From NCBI RefSeq assembly GCF_905404315.1, contig NC_066280.1, positions 11,417,001 to 11,481,000 on the forward strand: a DNA stretch of 64,000 nt, read 5' to 3'. This stretch comes from Leptidea sinapis (Eukaryota > Arthropoda > Insecta > Lepidoptera > Pieridae). The notes beneath the pieces were generated by a model. It searched no databases. It worked only from the letters and a program-made list of their open reading frames with translations, and was not told where the DNA came from. Made by a program: the position numbers and the translations under genes. Positions within the stretch are counted from its first letter, which is position 1; each line of letters starts with the position of its first letter. This document shows, piece by piece, positions 42,700 through 54,025 of this stretch.

Positions 42700-42990
42700 A
42701 GCCGATTAACGTGTAAATACATAGCCCCACGCACACACTTACACTACTACAGGCCGATAGGCGGCCATTATGAGAATTGTCATCGTCTGTGACAGATCAG
42801 TTTGCGTCTCAATAAAATATTTTAAAAATGCCGTCGTGCGTTGGGAAAAAGTGTAAAAACGATACTATATAAGTATTTGTGGCCATATATGATTATTCAA
42901 GGGAGAAAAAACTGTGTAACTACATAGTATCCCCCGTAACCGCACACACACTAGCATAACGGTGCTTCACTTCGCTTATGGCGCGGAGTC
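42700..42990 (+). pseudogene. Relic of a transposon encoding a THAP-domain protein
   Basis: ATG at 42828 reads MPSCVGKKCKNDTI and stops at 42872. The MPxCxxxxC start is the signature N-terminus of THAP zinc-binding domains, found in P-element-type and other transposase genes. The upstream sequence (GACAGATCAGTTTGCGTCTC) and the downstream CGCACACACACTAGCATAAC look like leader and subterminal sequence of a non-autonomous derivative. No further transposase is present. Confidence 0.5.
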
Positions 42991-43859
42991 CTTCTTTTTT
43001 TACTCGTCCGTGAGTAAAGTTAAAGTTATAATTTAATTATATAAAAATTAAGTCATATTAAATCTATTTCATCGGCACAGTAACAGATAATATTTCGTAA
43101 GAATGTGATTAAGATGATTATAGAGGAAACATCTTTTAACAAATCCTGTGGCAGTTCATTTATTACAGTGGGCACTAGCCAGTGTTTTTCTCTTTTCCCA
43201 AAGTAGTTTTTTTTTAAATGCTGCGGATGAGGTTTTGTGTGGTTATGTTGGAATTTGGCGGGATAACTTCAGTTAGTTCTTAAAAATATGCATATTTTAA
43301 ACCACCCTGATGAAAGTGATAGAAAACACCCAAATTGAGCCGTTTAAATAGTTCTGGATCTCCGACTTGCGCTCTGCGCTGGACGTGGTTGAAAACGAAA
43401 CTGAGGTGCCCAATAATACTAGATATAAGAATAGCACTCGATAATGTAGCCTAACATGAGTTTGATGGAAGTATAATGCAAAGTTTCGGCATATTTCGTG
43501 ACTACGCAAAGTAGTAGTGGGCGTTGATGAACAAACTGTTTTTTCTACTTTTTATTGGTTGTCAACAGATAAACTAGCTTATAGTCTAATGATAAACTGG
43601 TTCGGTGATGCGTGAACGGTTGCCAGCTGCTTGAACGAAGCGACCGATGCGACGGACGGAGCAATACGTCTGCCAGTTCTAAACCTGAAAAATGTATGAA
43701 GGAAAGTTCATTTCTACTGTTCATAATCTGAACCGTCGACGTTGCCCCGATTAGCAAATACCAAACAAAAACAACGTTGTCAAAACAGTTTATTCTGAAT
43801 TTCGGTTAATGAACATATTAATAACATCTTGACTGTTGCTTCTCAATATATTCTTGATT
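42991..43859. other. Unassigned sequence with two minus-strand frames
   Basis: Minus frames at 43297-43509 and 43545-43757 are each 70 codons with no motif that I recognise. The 43130-43200 part may be a LINE scrap. Confidence 0.3.
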
Positions 43860-44316
43860 ATGTAATGTATGTTCATAGGCACATAAGTGAATTTGCTAGT
43901 AACTGTTGTAACCATAATCACAGTCCATAATGGAAGGCACCAGGAACAGACATAAACTTATAATGCTACTCGGCTAAGTCGAGTTAGTAAGTCTTTTGTG
44001 GGGCGATGTATATGCTTTTACAACAAGATCCCAGAAAATGAACAAAAAACGTTTGTGTGGTAAAGGTTACTATAACATAAATGACTTTCTTAATAATACC
44101 ACAGATTGGGAGTGGAGCGACTGCCCTCAGGCCATTAAATAATAAGTTTAACTGTACAATATTACTTTGTAAACATATTTTTTCGATGAAAAAAGCCCAC
44201 TGAGTTTGTTGCGCCCGTTCTTCTCAGGTCTGAGACATTCGTTTTGGAATGGGGGGTAGTTTTTGACTTTCAATAAGTGATATCAAATCCTATTTTGAAT
44301 AAAAATATTTTAATTT
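43860..44316 (+). pseudogene. LINE 3' end, NTRNRHKL family
   Basis: Plus-strand copy with an internal deletion removing the FKRIVKKRL segment; ends GAATAAAAATATTTTAATTT. Confidence 0.75.
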
Positions 44317-44399
44317 GTTCGTCGCAGTTTGTAGTTCAAGTATTCATCGAAGACATATAATTGTTTCACAGCAGAACTGTCATGGATATTTTATACCAA

Positions 44400-46495
44400 C
44401 CTCTGTAGCACCCATCGGTGGCAGATCATAGCCCTGGTTCGATGCGTCAGTTAAAGCAGCATCTGACTGCAAAAAACAGGCGTATCGAACTTGGGTTGCG
44501 GCGCTGGGCACAAAGGATCCGAACTGCACAGTTCTTAAGAGGAAATACAACCGTGCCTCCAGATTTTTTAAGCGGCAAATCGCCCGTGCAAAGTCAAAAC
44601 ACGTCGTCAAAATCGGCGAGCAGCTTTCCAGTTACCCGACCGGAACACGCAAGTTCTGGTCGTTGTCGAAAGCTGCTCTTGGTAACTTCAGCCAATCGTC
44701 CATGCCGCCGTTGCACATGAGGAATGACACCCTGGCCCATACGGCAAAAGAGAAAGCCGATCTCTTGTGCACTCTTTTTGCCTCCAACTCGACACTTGAC
44801 GACAACGGAAAAACACCGCCGACCATCCCGCGGCGTCAGAGCTCTATGCCTGAAGTACAGTTCAGACAGAAAACTGTTAGGCGAGCTCTGTTTTCGTTGG
44901 ACGTCAGGAAGTCGAACGGGCTGGATGGCATTTCTCCAATCGTGCTTAGAACGTGTGCCCCTGAGTTGACGCCGGTGCTAACGCGTTTATTCCGGCACTC
45001 TTATTCTAAAGGCGTAGTCCCTGACTCATGGAAGTCTGCCCTTGTCCATCCGATCCAAAAAAAAGGAGACAGTTCGCATCCGGCAAACTACAAGCCTATA
45101 GCTATTACCTCCCTGCTCTCCAAAATCATGGAGAGCATAATTAGCAGTCAGCTCTTGGTATACCTAGAGGGTCACCAGTTGATCAACGACCGACAATACG
45201 GGTTTCGCCATGGTCGGTCGGCAGGTGTTCTTCTGGTATACCTGACACATAGATGGGCTGCGGCTATTGAAAGCAAGGGGGAAGGTCTGGCAGTTAGCCT
45301 GGATATAGCGAAGGCCTTTGATCGTGTATGGCAAAAGGCGCTCCTCTCCAAACTTCCATCATTTGGGCTTCCCGAGCTTGTGCAAGTGGACCTCCAGCTT
45401 CCTCACTGGGCGTAGCATACAGGTCGTTGTCGACGGATATTGCTCGAACCCGAAGCCCTTGAATGCTGGAATGCCCCAAGGCTGTGTGCTGTCTCCCACG
45501 CTGTTTCTTCTGCATACCAATGATATGTTGGACACCTCCAACATTCATTGCTATGCAGACGACAGCACTGGTAATGCCGTATACACTGGCCATGCAGGTC
45601 TCTCTCGGGAAATCGTCGACCAGTGCCGGGAGAAACTAGTGTCTTCTATCGAGTCCTCTCTTGAGAAGGTCGCGGAATGGGGAAAATTGAACCTTGTCCA
45701 ATTTAACCCCCAGAAGACTCAAGTTTGCGCGTTTACCACTAAAAAAAACCCATTTGTCGTATCACCGCTCTTCGACAACACTTCCTTCAAAGCCTCGCCT
45801 AGTATCGGAATATTGGGTCTCGAAATCTCGAGTGATTGCCAATTTCGTGGTCATCTGGAAGGCAAAGCCAAATTGGCTTCAAAGAAACTGGGCGTCAGTA
45901 ATAGAGCACGGCAATACTTCAAGCCGGCCCACATACTAGCGCTCTACAAAGCGCAGGTCCAGCCACACATGGAGTATTGCTGTCATCTCTGGTCTGGCGC
46001 ACCCCAGTATCAGCTCGATCCATTTGACCGCGTGCAACGCAGAGCAGCTCGAATTGTCGGGAACCCAGTGCTCTGTGAACGGCTGGATCACTTGGCGTTG
46101 CGTAGAGACGTCGCTTCATTGTGTGTCTTCTACCGCATTTATCACGGGGAGTGTTCCGAAGAGCTGTTTAACCTGATTCCTGCCGCCGAATTCCACCTTC
46201 AACACGCCACAAGTTAGGATATCATCCTCACCATCTGGATGTGTGGCGGTCCTCCACAGTGCGGTTTTCAAGGAGCTTTCTTCCACGTACTACAAAGCTG
46301 TGGAATGACCTTCCTTGTGCGGTGTTTCAGGAACTATACGACATGGGTACCTTCAAAAAAAGCGCGTACATCTTCCTTAAAGGCCGCCAACGGTCCTGTG
46401 ATTCCTCTGGTGTTGCAAGAGATTATGGGCGGCGGTGATCACTTAACAACAGGTGACCTGTACGATCGTTTGTCCTCCTATTCCATAAAAACAAA
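44400..46495 (+). pseudogene. Best-preserved Jockey-like LINE, ORF2 from before the RT core to the 3' end
   Basis: Non-LTR retrotransposon ORF2. Linker sequence (KYNRASRFFKRQIARAKSKH) starts near 44545; reverse transcriptase follows: VHPIQKKGDSSHPANYKPIA, FRHGRSAG, motif A SLDIAKAFDRVW (about 45297-45332), motif B MPQGCVLSPTLF (about 45470-45505), motif C YADDS (45552-45566). Then VEKWGKLNLVQFNPQKTQVC-type, KLGVSNRARQYF, RVQRRAARIVGNPVLCERLD and GECSEELFNLIPAAE to a stop at 46217; the usual final 70 codons lie in another frame. A single-base frameshift near 45377-45385 separates the first frame (44663-45415) from the second (45318-46217). The N-terminal endonuclease and ORF1 are missing (5' truncation). 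Tail: GTGACCTGTACGATCGTTTG, TCCTCC, A-rich. Inactive but relatively young. Confidence 0.9.
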
Positions 46496-46629
46496 AAAAA
46501 ACGTGCGTCAATAAATTCTCTCATAGAAATTATGTATGGACACATCAAACTAAAAACAAATTTGTTGTTTTTATTTAATTTAGCAGCATTTTCCTATTTA
46601 TTCACCTTTTAAACCTTCTCTGGACTTCC

Positions 46630-46734
46630 ACAAATAATTCATGACCAAAATTAGCGAAATCGGTCCAGCCGTCCTCGAGTTTTAGCGAGGCTAACGAACA
46701 GCAATTCATTTTTATATATATAGATAGTTAGGAT
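46630..46734. repeat. End of an interspersed repeat
   Basis: AAATCGGTCCAGCCGTCCTC and TTTTTATATATATAGATA form the typical right end of the family at 35740-36165. Confidence 0.55.
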
Positions 46735-47165
46735 GTGACATCACTTATTGAAAGTCAAGAAAAAAAAATACCAACCATTCCAAAATGAATGCCTCAGACC
46801 TGAGAAGAATGGACGCAACAAACTCAGCGGTTTTTTTTCTTTTTTTTTCATCAAAAAATATGTTTACAAAGTAATATTGTATAATTAAAGTTATTCTTTA
46901 ATAGCCTGAGGGCAGTCGCTCCATTCCAAATCTGTGGTATCATTAAGAAAGTCATTTTTGTTATAGTAACCTTTACCAGACAAGCGTTTTTTAACAATTC
47001 TTTTGAATAAGAGAACACTTCCATTTTGAACATTTTCTGGGATCTTGTTGTAGAAGCATATACATCGCCCCACAAAAGACTTACTTACTTGACTTAGACG
47101 AGTAGTAGGCATTATAAGCTCATGTCTGTTCCTGGTGTTAACATTATGGCTATGACTATTAATGA
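46735..47165 (-). pseudogene. LINE 3' end, NTRNRHKL family, lacking its terminal tail
   Basis: Minus frame 46891-47112 encodes MPTTRLSQVSKSFVGRCICF, YNKIPENVQNGSVLLF and KKRLSGKGYYNKNDFLND. The flank after the 5' end (CTATTAATGAACTAGCTGA) is shared with 48128-48560. Confidence 0.8.
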
Positions 47166-48127
47166 ACTAGCTGATACCCGCGACTTCGTCCCCATCGAAG
47201 ACGTAAACTACTCGAAAAGCTCACTGTTTTTTCTAATAGTTTATGGTTGACTATAAACGATGACCCCATTCTGATGAGTAATTGAATCATAAGTTTAATT
47301 TTTATTTTAGCATCTAAACTATAAAAGTATTATATGCTATTGAACTGTATCAGACGGTGTGAGAGGCGGCCACTTTGATTTAAGAGCAAGCTAACCTGAG
47401 GTTACTTCAAGCAGATTTGTGAAATTTTTTTGCAATTTGGTAAGTGACACTTTACAAATACTTATAGTACGCATTATGAACAGAGATCGGTTTGATGTGA
47501 CGTTTTACTTCTTCATTTTCTAATAATGATCTTATGAAATATGACAGGAAGTGCTTTTAACTTAAATAATTCTGGCAATAATACGTGACTTCATTTATAT
47601 TTGGGTTAACATTTATATTAGATATATGTATGTAGTAGGTACTTTTTTATTGAATAGCATCGCCGCGCGGTTTAACTCGCTTAGATACCGATCTCGTGGT
47701 AGTGGAAAATCTACTAAATCGGACTATAGATTTATTTTTGTTTACATAAAAGTTTCATTTCACTTAGTTATTATTTTATTATTGCATTATTTTCTTTAGA
47801 ATGACATTTTCAAATTCGTTATATTTGTTAAATGGAATGTCCGATTTTAATAATTTAAAAAGTATTTTAGAGGTATATAAACGGTCATTAATAAAATATC
47901 ATTTAATACATAAAAAAATACAAAGATTTAATAACTAAGGTTGCTCTGCTCAAAATTAAAAGCTGTTTTAATTAACTTTTCAAAAGCCATCGTGAAAATC
48001 TTAACCAACGAAAGGAGTTAGAAAATAAACCAAGACGTATTTCTGAATGATCTATTAATTTGAAAAATAAATTGAAAGACGGCACTTATATAAGTTGTAG
48101 GCTCTGAGTAATCTTTTATTTATATTC
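47166..48127. other. Repeat end, then AT-rich sequence
   Basis: 47170-47290 begins CTAGCTGATACCCGCGACTT (interspersed repeat family). The rest, to 48127, holds nothing recognised. Confidence 0.4.
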
Positions 48128-48560
48128 AAAGTAAAATATTTTTATTCAAAATAAGATGTGACATCACTTATTGAAAGTCAAGAAAAAAAACTACCAACCA
48201 TTCCAAAATGAATGCCTGAGAAGAATGGACGCAACAAACTCAGCGGGCTTTTTTTTTTTATCAAAAAATGTGTTTACAAAGTAATATTGTAAAATTAAAG
48301 TAATTATTTAATAGCGTGAGGTCGCTCCATTCCGAATATGTGGTATCATTAAGAAATTCATTTATGTTATAGTAACCTTTACCACACAAACGTTTTTAAC
48401 AATTCTTTTGAATAAGGGAACACTTCCGTTTTGAACATTTTCTGGAATCTTGTTGTAGAAGCATATACATCGCCCCACAAAAGACTTACTTACTCGACTT
48501 AGACGAGTAGTAGGCATAATAAGCTCATGTCTGTTCCTGGTGTTAACATTATGGCTATGA
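48128..48560 (-). pseudogene. LINE 3' end, NTRNRHKL family, with tail
   Basis: Same family, with frameshifts. It retains the terminal TTCAAAGTAAAATATTTTTA-complement tail that 46735-47165 lacks. Confidence 0.8.
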
Positions 48561-48820
48561 CTATTAATGAACTAGCTGAGAGCCGCGACTTCATCCGCGT
48601 ACACATATGACTAAACACGTAGTACCTACTTATAAAAATTTGTTGTTGTGTACTACGCTATATAAGTAACTTAAGGCTTTTAACTGTCCCACTTTAATTT
48701 TCCTGGGTGAAAAGTATCTAAGATGTTGTCCGCGGATGTAAGGTATCATAATGCAAAATTTCAATTAAATCGGTCCAATAGTTTCAGAGATTAACCCGTA
48801 CAAATAGACAAACAGACAGA
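48561..48820. repeat. Interspersed repeat, CTAGCTGAGAGCCGCGACTT type
   Basis: Contains AATTAAATCGGTCCAATAGT and CAGACAGAAAAAATTTCA, typical internal sequence of the same broad repeat family as 14557-14860. Confidence 0.6.
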
Positions 48821-49799
48821 AAAAATTTCAAAATTCTTCATCCTCCTGACTCGGTTTTGTGCATTTTTTTTTTCATTGCACATAATTTTTTTTATTATAC
48901 AGTTTGTATTTTGCATTTATGAATTAAATGTTGCCATATATTTGATACTGGATTTGCTGACGACATACAAAACATGTACGAAATCGGTGAACTAATTAGG
49001 TCAAAATGTAGAATTTTAATTTTAAGCCAATATCAACGTGCTGTACTATAATTGTGTCACTGGGTCAATGGTTCAATGAACTTGAATGTTTGCACATCAA
49101 AATGCGATGTTGCCACCCCGCGCGCTTCAAGTTCAAAGACAGTTTGTCGGACAGAACAGAAGCGATGTTGCCTGTTCGCTTCTCGCGGTGACTTAAAACG
49201 CGTCGGACCGTCCTAAAGCGAAAGAATGGGCTTAGGGTAAGGTACAATCTATCGATAAATAGCATAATAATATCGATTAATACCCGATTCACAAAGCTAT
49301 TTAACTTAGCGCCCAGTGTTTTTAGAAATATCGCAAAAAGCCCTTAAAACACTACGCACTAAGTATTTTATTTTATTTGCACCTCTCGTAAAGTAAATGT
49401 TTATTTCAAGAGTTAAAAATAAATAAATTAAAAGTTTGTGGGACTGTTTCGTTCATAACTTGTAAAATATATTAGAATAAAATAAATTATAAGAGCAACG
49501 CCACTAACGCCCTCTAGGGGCGTTATCTCAGTCTTTATTAAGCAAACTCCTGCGGGGCAACAAACCTGTGTTGAAAGGCTGAAGTCTACGGCTGTATGGT
49601 GTAGAATCATTTTATCTTCATGTCTAGTATTAATAATTTAAGTCAAGGGTATAAGATATTTCTGATTAATAGTTCTTGCTGCTATAAGAAATTTGTGATC
49701 AGTTCAGCGTTGATTATAATAACTAAATCCATTTCATGATCAGGCTGTGTTGTGTGTGCATTTACCTGTTTCATACTGAGAATTGAAAAAAAGAATGTT
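48821..49799. other. Unassigned sequence
   Basis: AT-rich, with a G+C-richer patch at 49100-49220. Minus frames there are unidentified. Confidence 0.35.
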
Positions 49800-50000
49800 A
49801 TTAAACTCTCTAACAAAAAAGCGATTCACTCGATTGGATGAAACGAGCAGTCATTGATAGACAGGTGACGTCTATAATCTAGTAAAAAACGGAGATAGCC
49901 GAAATCCACTACGTTTTAAGCAACTGTTCTCTTTCAAACTTAGCCGGATTATACTTCGTCGCCAATCGCCAATACTATAATTACTACTATTTTAAACTTT
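49800..50000 (-). repeat. Inverted copy of 36715-36960
   Basis: AAAAAGCGATTCACTCGATT and GGAGATAGCCGAAATCCA mirror the plus-strand copy. Confidence 0.6.
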
Positions 50001-50069
50001 TTTTTTATATAAGTGTAGGCAAGTGGGCAAGAGGCTCACGGGATAGGAGTGGTGAGGCAACTGCCCATG

Positions 50070-50740
50070 GATTTTTTTTTATGAATATACGGGATAAGAC
50101 GAGGATGACGTTCAGCTGATGGTAATTGATACGCCCTGCCCGTTACAATGCAGTGCCGCTCAGGATTCTTGAAAAGCCCAAAAATTCTGAGTGGCACTAC
50201 AATTGCGCTCGTCACCTTGAGACATAAGATGTTAAGACATTTGCCCAGTAATTTCACTAGCTACGGCGCCCTTCAGACCGAAACACAGTGAAGTTTACAC
50301 ATTACTGCTTCACGGCAGAAATAGGCGCCGTTGTGGTACCCATAATCTAGCCGGCATCCTGTGCAAAGGAGCCTCTCACTGGTATAAACATCCGAAACAA
50401 TAGGCGTCAGAAGATGCGTTGCCGGCCTTTAAGATAAAAGAATGCTCTATTCTTGAAGGTCCCTTAGTCATGTCGGTTCGGGAAAACAGCAGTCGGTAAT
50501 TGATTCCATAAAGTGGCTGTGTGTGGCAAGATATTTCTTGAAAAACGCGCGGTTGTGGAATACCAGACATAAACATCAACAATTCAGCCGCTGGAATCAA
50601 CCCGAACAGCACTTCCCGTGATAAAATCGGTTGAAGATGCATAGAGAACACACATCTCTACCCAACGCCAAAGAGTCAATCCGATCGGGGATGACTTGAT
50701 CGTCGATGATTCGAGCTGCTCTTCGTAGTAGCTGTCAAAT
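50070..50740 (-). mobile_element. Jockey-like LINE 3' end: coding plus 3' module
   Basis: Minus strand: C-terminal coding remnants (AAELLMFMSGIPQPRVFQEI and AGNASSDAYCFGCLYQ in one frame) from 50740 to 50392 run straight into the 3' module (50390-50070) and A-tail. Same joint as 2030-2690. Confidence 0.75.
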
Positions 50741-51675
50741 GTTAAATGTCAACATATGTCAAATCTCACTGCACGTGCTTGAACTGCTGGCGATCTACCT
50801 CAATATTTGTAGACTACGATCGATCGGCTCTGAGAGGCTTCAAGTATGTGTGATGAAGGATTGTCGTCTAGGTAGAGAGTCACGATGACATAGATATTAG
50901 TTTTGCGTAAAATATGCATTTTTTAGTCATGGTAAGTGTAGCTCTTAAATGTCAATGAAAAAACTCTTAATTATTATTCAAAATTGCGATTTTATTGGTT
51001 CTCACAAAACAAACGCGTTTTAAAGTTCTAAGCTAAACTAAACAGTGACTTAGGATGTTGAAGGGTGACACTGCATGTCCTGAGCATACTTTTCATAAGA
51101 TGGTACGTAATTACCGATTCTAGTTTATTATACTTAATTTTTCTCTCGAGATCGACTCAAAAAGCACTCGCGATCGACCTGTCGATCCCGATCGACCGTT
51201 TGAGCATCCCCTGATTTACATCCTCTTTATTTTAATAATATTTTTACAATTTGTTTAAAAATAAATATAATTAATATAAGAATATTAATATGTAAATAAT
51301 ATAAACTTTGTTTGTATAAGTGAAAAACTTTTAAATCCTTGATTATTATTGAATTGGATTAGATCTAAAATTGTTTTTTTCCCTGTTCAGAAATAATGTC
51401 ACAGTGAACCGTCAGTCAAGGCTTTATCCCATAGAAGTATAAAATATAAAAATAACATTTGAAATAAAAATATTTAACGGACACAAATTTAAAAACTACT
51501 CAAAACTTATCCTAACTCTCAACTGGGACCAAACTACACTCGGTGTAAATATCTTCATTAAAATCATCCAGCTTGTAACGTGTGTATTTAATTTCATTGA
51601 TTTCAATAATTCACTATTTTGGCGTGATTGAGTAACAAACATTCAAACTCCAAACTCTCGGTACCTCTCTATGTT
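50741..51675. other. Unassigned sequence
   Basis: A patch at 51150-51210 with repeated GATCGACC (CGATCGACCTGTCGATCCCG) may be the end of a hAT-like element. Otherwise AT-rich with nothing recognised. Confidence 0.35.
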
Positions 51676-52026
51676 AAAAAATATATTAACAAAAAACCAA
51701 CCGACTTCAAAAACACTATTCCAAAAGAATGGATATAATATGCACTTAAAAGTATAAAAATAATTGCGTATTTTTATACAATCTAATTAATTAATCTTAT
51801 TCTAGTTACGATTATTGTAATTTTTGGAATCGGTGTCCTTCCGCCGCGACCCGCTCTCGCCTCTCGCCTCCTCACGACTCAAGCACATCTCACCTATAAT
51901 TACATAGTTATAGGTGAGATGTGTCGGACGTAAGTAGTTACAAACCTATCTTGGATAACACCGACTATGTTTTGAATTGTTTTGGAATAGTGTTTTTGAA
52001 GTCAGTTGTTTTTTTGTTAAAATATT
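51676..52026. mobile_element. MITE with about 50-bp inverted ends and an internal hairpin
   Basis: AACCGACTTCAAAAACACTA-type sequence at 51700-51725 is repeated inverted at 51975-52010 (AATAGTGTTTTTGAAGTCAG). The core shares TAGTTACGATTATTG and CACATCTCACCTATAA with 12360-12625. CACATCTCACCTATAA (51884-51899) pairs perfectly with 51908-51923 across an 8-base loop. Confidence 0.7.
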
Positions 52027-52465
52027 TTTTGTTTTTAGTGAATTTGAAGTACACTAACTAACAATTTATCTAAATAAGTGTAGATTTAAAGTTGACTCAG
52101 AATTGAAGTGTTCCATTACCTTGTCATGGATTCCGTAATCAGAACCTTACCATACTCTCACGAAACTATCTTTGAAGTATATCCTTTCCATTAAAAAAAG
52201 AATCATCGAAATAGGTTGGCGCGATATTGAGTTATTCGAAAATTTATCATCCACTTTGCTAAACGTATGTATAGCAAATTTAAGACTTATATGGTTTTCT
52301 CATGGATGCCACTGTCAGATCTGGACCAAATTACAACGGGTACACACAGGAAGCACCAGCTTTCCAATAAAAAAAGAATTATTAAAATCGGTTCACCCAG
52401 TCGAAAATTTTGAAATAAAAAAAAAAACATACCGACGAATTGAGAACCTCCTCCTTTTTTGAAGT
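52027..52465. repeat. Continuation of the GAAGTCGGTT-ended repeat family
   Basis: Contains TCATGGATTCCGTAATCAGA, AAAAAAGAATCATCGAAATA and the terminus TTTTTTGAAGTCGGTTAAAA. Confidence 0.5.
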
Positions 52466-52679
52466 CGGTTAAAAATATATGCCGTCAGTAGAAGTACAAT
52501 GAAAGATATGAGATTTATTTATAGATAGTTTAATAAGTTTATTTTTACAGTTAAATAACTCTCAACTTTGTAAACATATTTACAACTACAGCTTGGGGTT
52601 GAATTTTCCCTTTAAATTGGAGCCTCCTGGCAAAAGCATTCTTTGCATGCTTAAAAAGAGGTTCTTGCCACTATTTATT

Positions 52680-52872
52680 TGTTAAAAACCAATAATATTT
52701 TTAGAAATTGTAATTGAAAATCTGGTTTATATTAAAGAAACAAAAGAGGATTTAAACAATTTAAACCAATTAAAATTTAACGCCGCTAAGCATCATAGAG
52801 CTATTGTCGATAAATGTAAATTTGCTGTTAAAATAACGCAAGGCTGTAAAATCTTATTTAGCCTCAGATGTA
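52680..52872 (+). pseudogene. Open frame interrupted by the 8-kb element
   Basis: About 55 codons are open from the TAA near 52680: EIVIENLVYIKETKEDLNNL, then NQLKFNAAKHHRAIVDKCKF and AVKITQGCKILFSLR, running into the GATGTA repeat where the 8-kb element starts. An atatttttag acceptor-like site precedes 52703. Codon content looks more coding-like than the surroundings; identity unknown. Across the gap the sequence continues only 20-30 bases before a LINE tail, so the ORF cannot be followed. Confidence 0.3.
52867..52872. repeat. Left target-site duplication GATGTA
   Basis: Directly abuts the first base of the left arm; identical to 60873-60878. Confidence 0.75.
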
Positions 52873-53569
52873 AGTAGTAGGGATTCGCCGGTTCTGGCTC
52901 ACAGTAGTAGTGGGGATGAGCCGGTTCTGCCTCCCCGGTTCTGGCTCACTTGTTCGTGATGCCTACTAAAAAAAAAAAAAAAGAAGTTTGGTGTCAAACT
53001 GGGGGTTTTGATGTATTTCCGAGCGATTGCGCTGATCCGTTTTTCGATATCTCTTATAGTTTCAAAGTTAGCTTTTTAAGTTAAACAGATCCATACTCAT
53101 TACTAATCAGTGGTAATTAACCTAATGATTGGTGAGCGCCTCAATATGAATTCTATGAATGTGATAGATGTAATTAGTAAATTACCTCTCACATTCGTTA
53201 CTAAGATTAAAACGACAGTTTTGTGCTGTGTGTCTTATTTATGTTAAAAGATTATAAAAATAAAGTATATAATAAAACATCGTTGCAGATTGTATCATTT
53301 TCAAAATATTTGATGAAATCATTCAAAATCTTCTTATTAAACTCAAAGTATAGATACATTAAACAGTACTCGCTAAATATACTGCGTCAAATAAATTCTT
53401 TACTCTTGTAGTATTGTAGATATACATTCTGCAATTGCCTTGTAAAAACCTCGGCTGGAATCCCTAAGCTGGACGATCATATGAATCGAAGTATTGTCCC
53501 ATATCATGTTCATCAATGTGTATTGTAACAACCCAGTGAGAGCCTGGCTTATTTTCACTATCTATATCA

Positions 53570-54025
53570 AGTCAAGTGAAAAAAATCTTTATTCACTGTA
53601 AAACATTATAAGTTATTTAGTGCAAGTCAGGTTGAAGTACAAAAGTTACAATGGCATACAACAATATTCATTAACAAAATTTAGAAAATTAATTCCAACT
53701 ATCTTTATCATTCAAATAATCTTTCACATTATAATAGGCCTTGGATGTTAATTTATTTTTTACGATACATTTAATTTTTTTAATAGGTAAGATTTTACCA
53801 TCATTTGGGAGTTCATTATAAAATATAACACAATCCACATTAAAATATTAAGATATTTAATTTTACGGAGCCTAGTAGATGGAATTGCGAGTTTATGTGG
53901 AATTGCGAGTTTATGTTTGTCTCGAGTATTGACATTATGTACATCACTGTTCTTTTTAAATTGGCTAATATGTTCATGAGCGTATAGGAGGTTCTCGTAT
54001 ATGTACTGGCAGTGTAATGTCATAA
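53570..54025 (-). pseudogene. LINE 3' end inside the left inverted repeat
   Basis: Minus frame: YIYENLLYAHEHISQFKKNS, then DVHNVNTRDKHKLAIP with a duplicated HKLAIP, and a 3' tail ending GAATAAAGATTTTTTTCACTT. Relative of the NTRNRHKL family. Confidence 0.75.
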
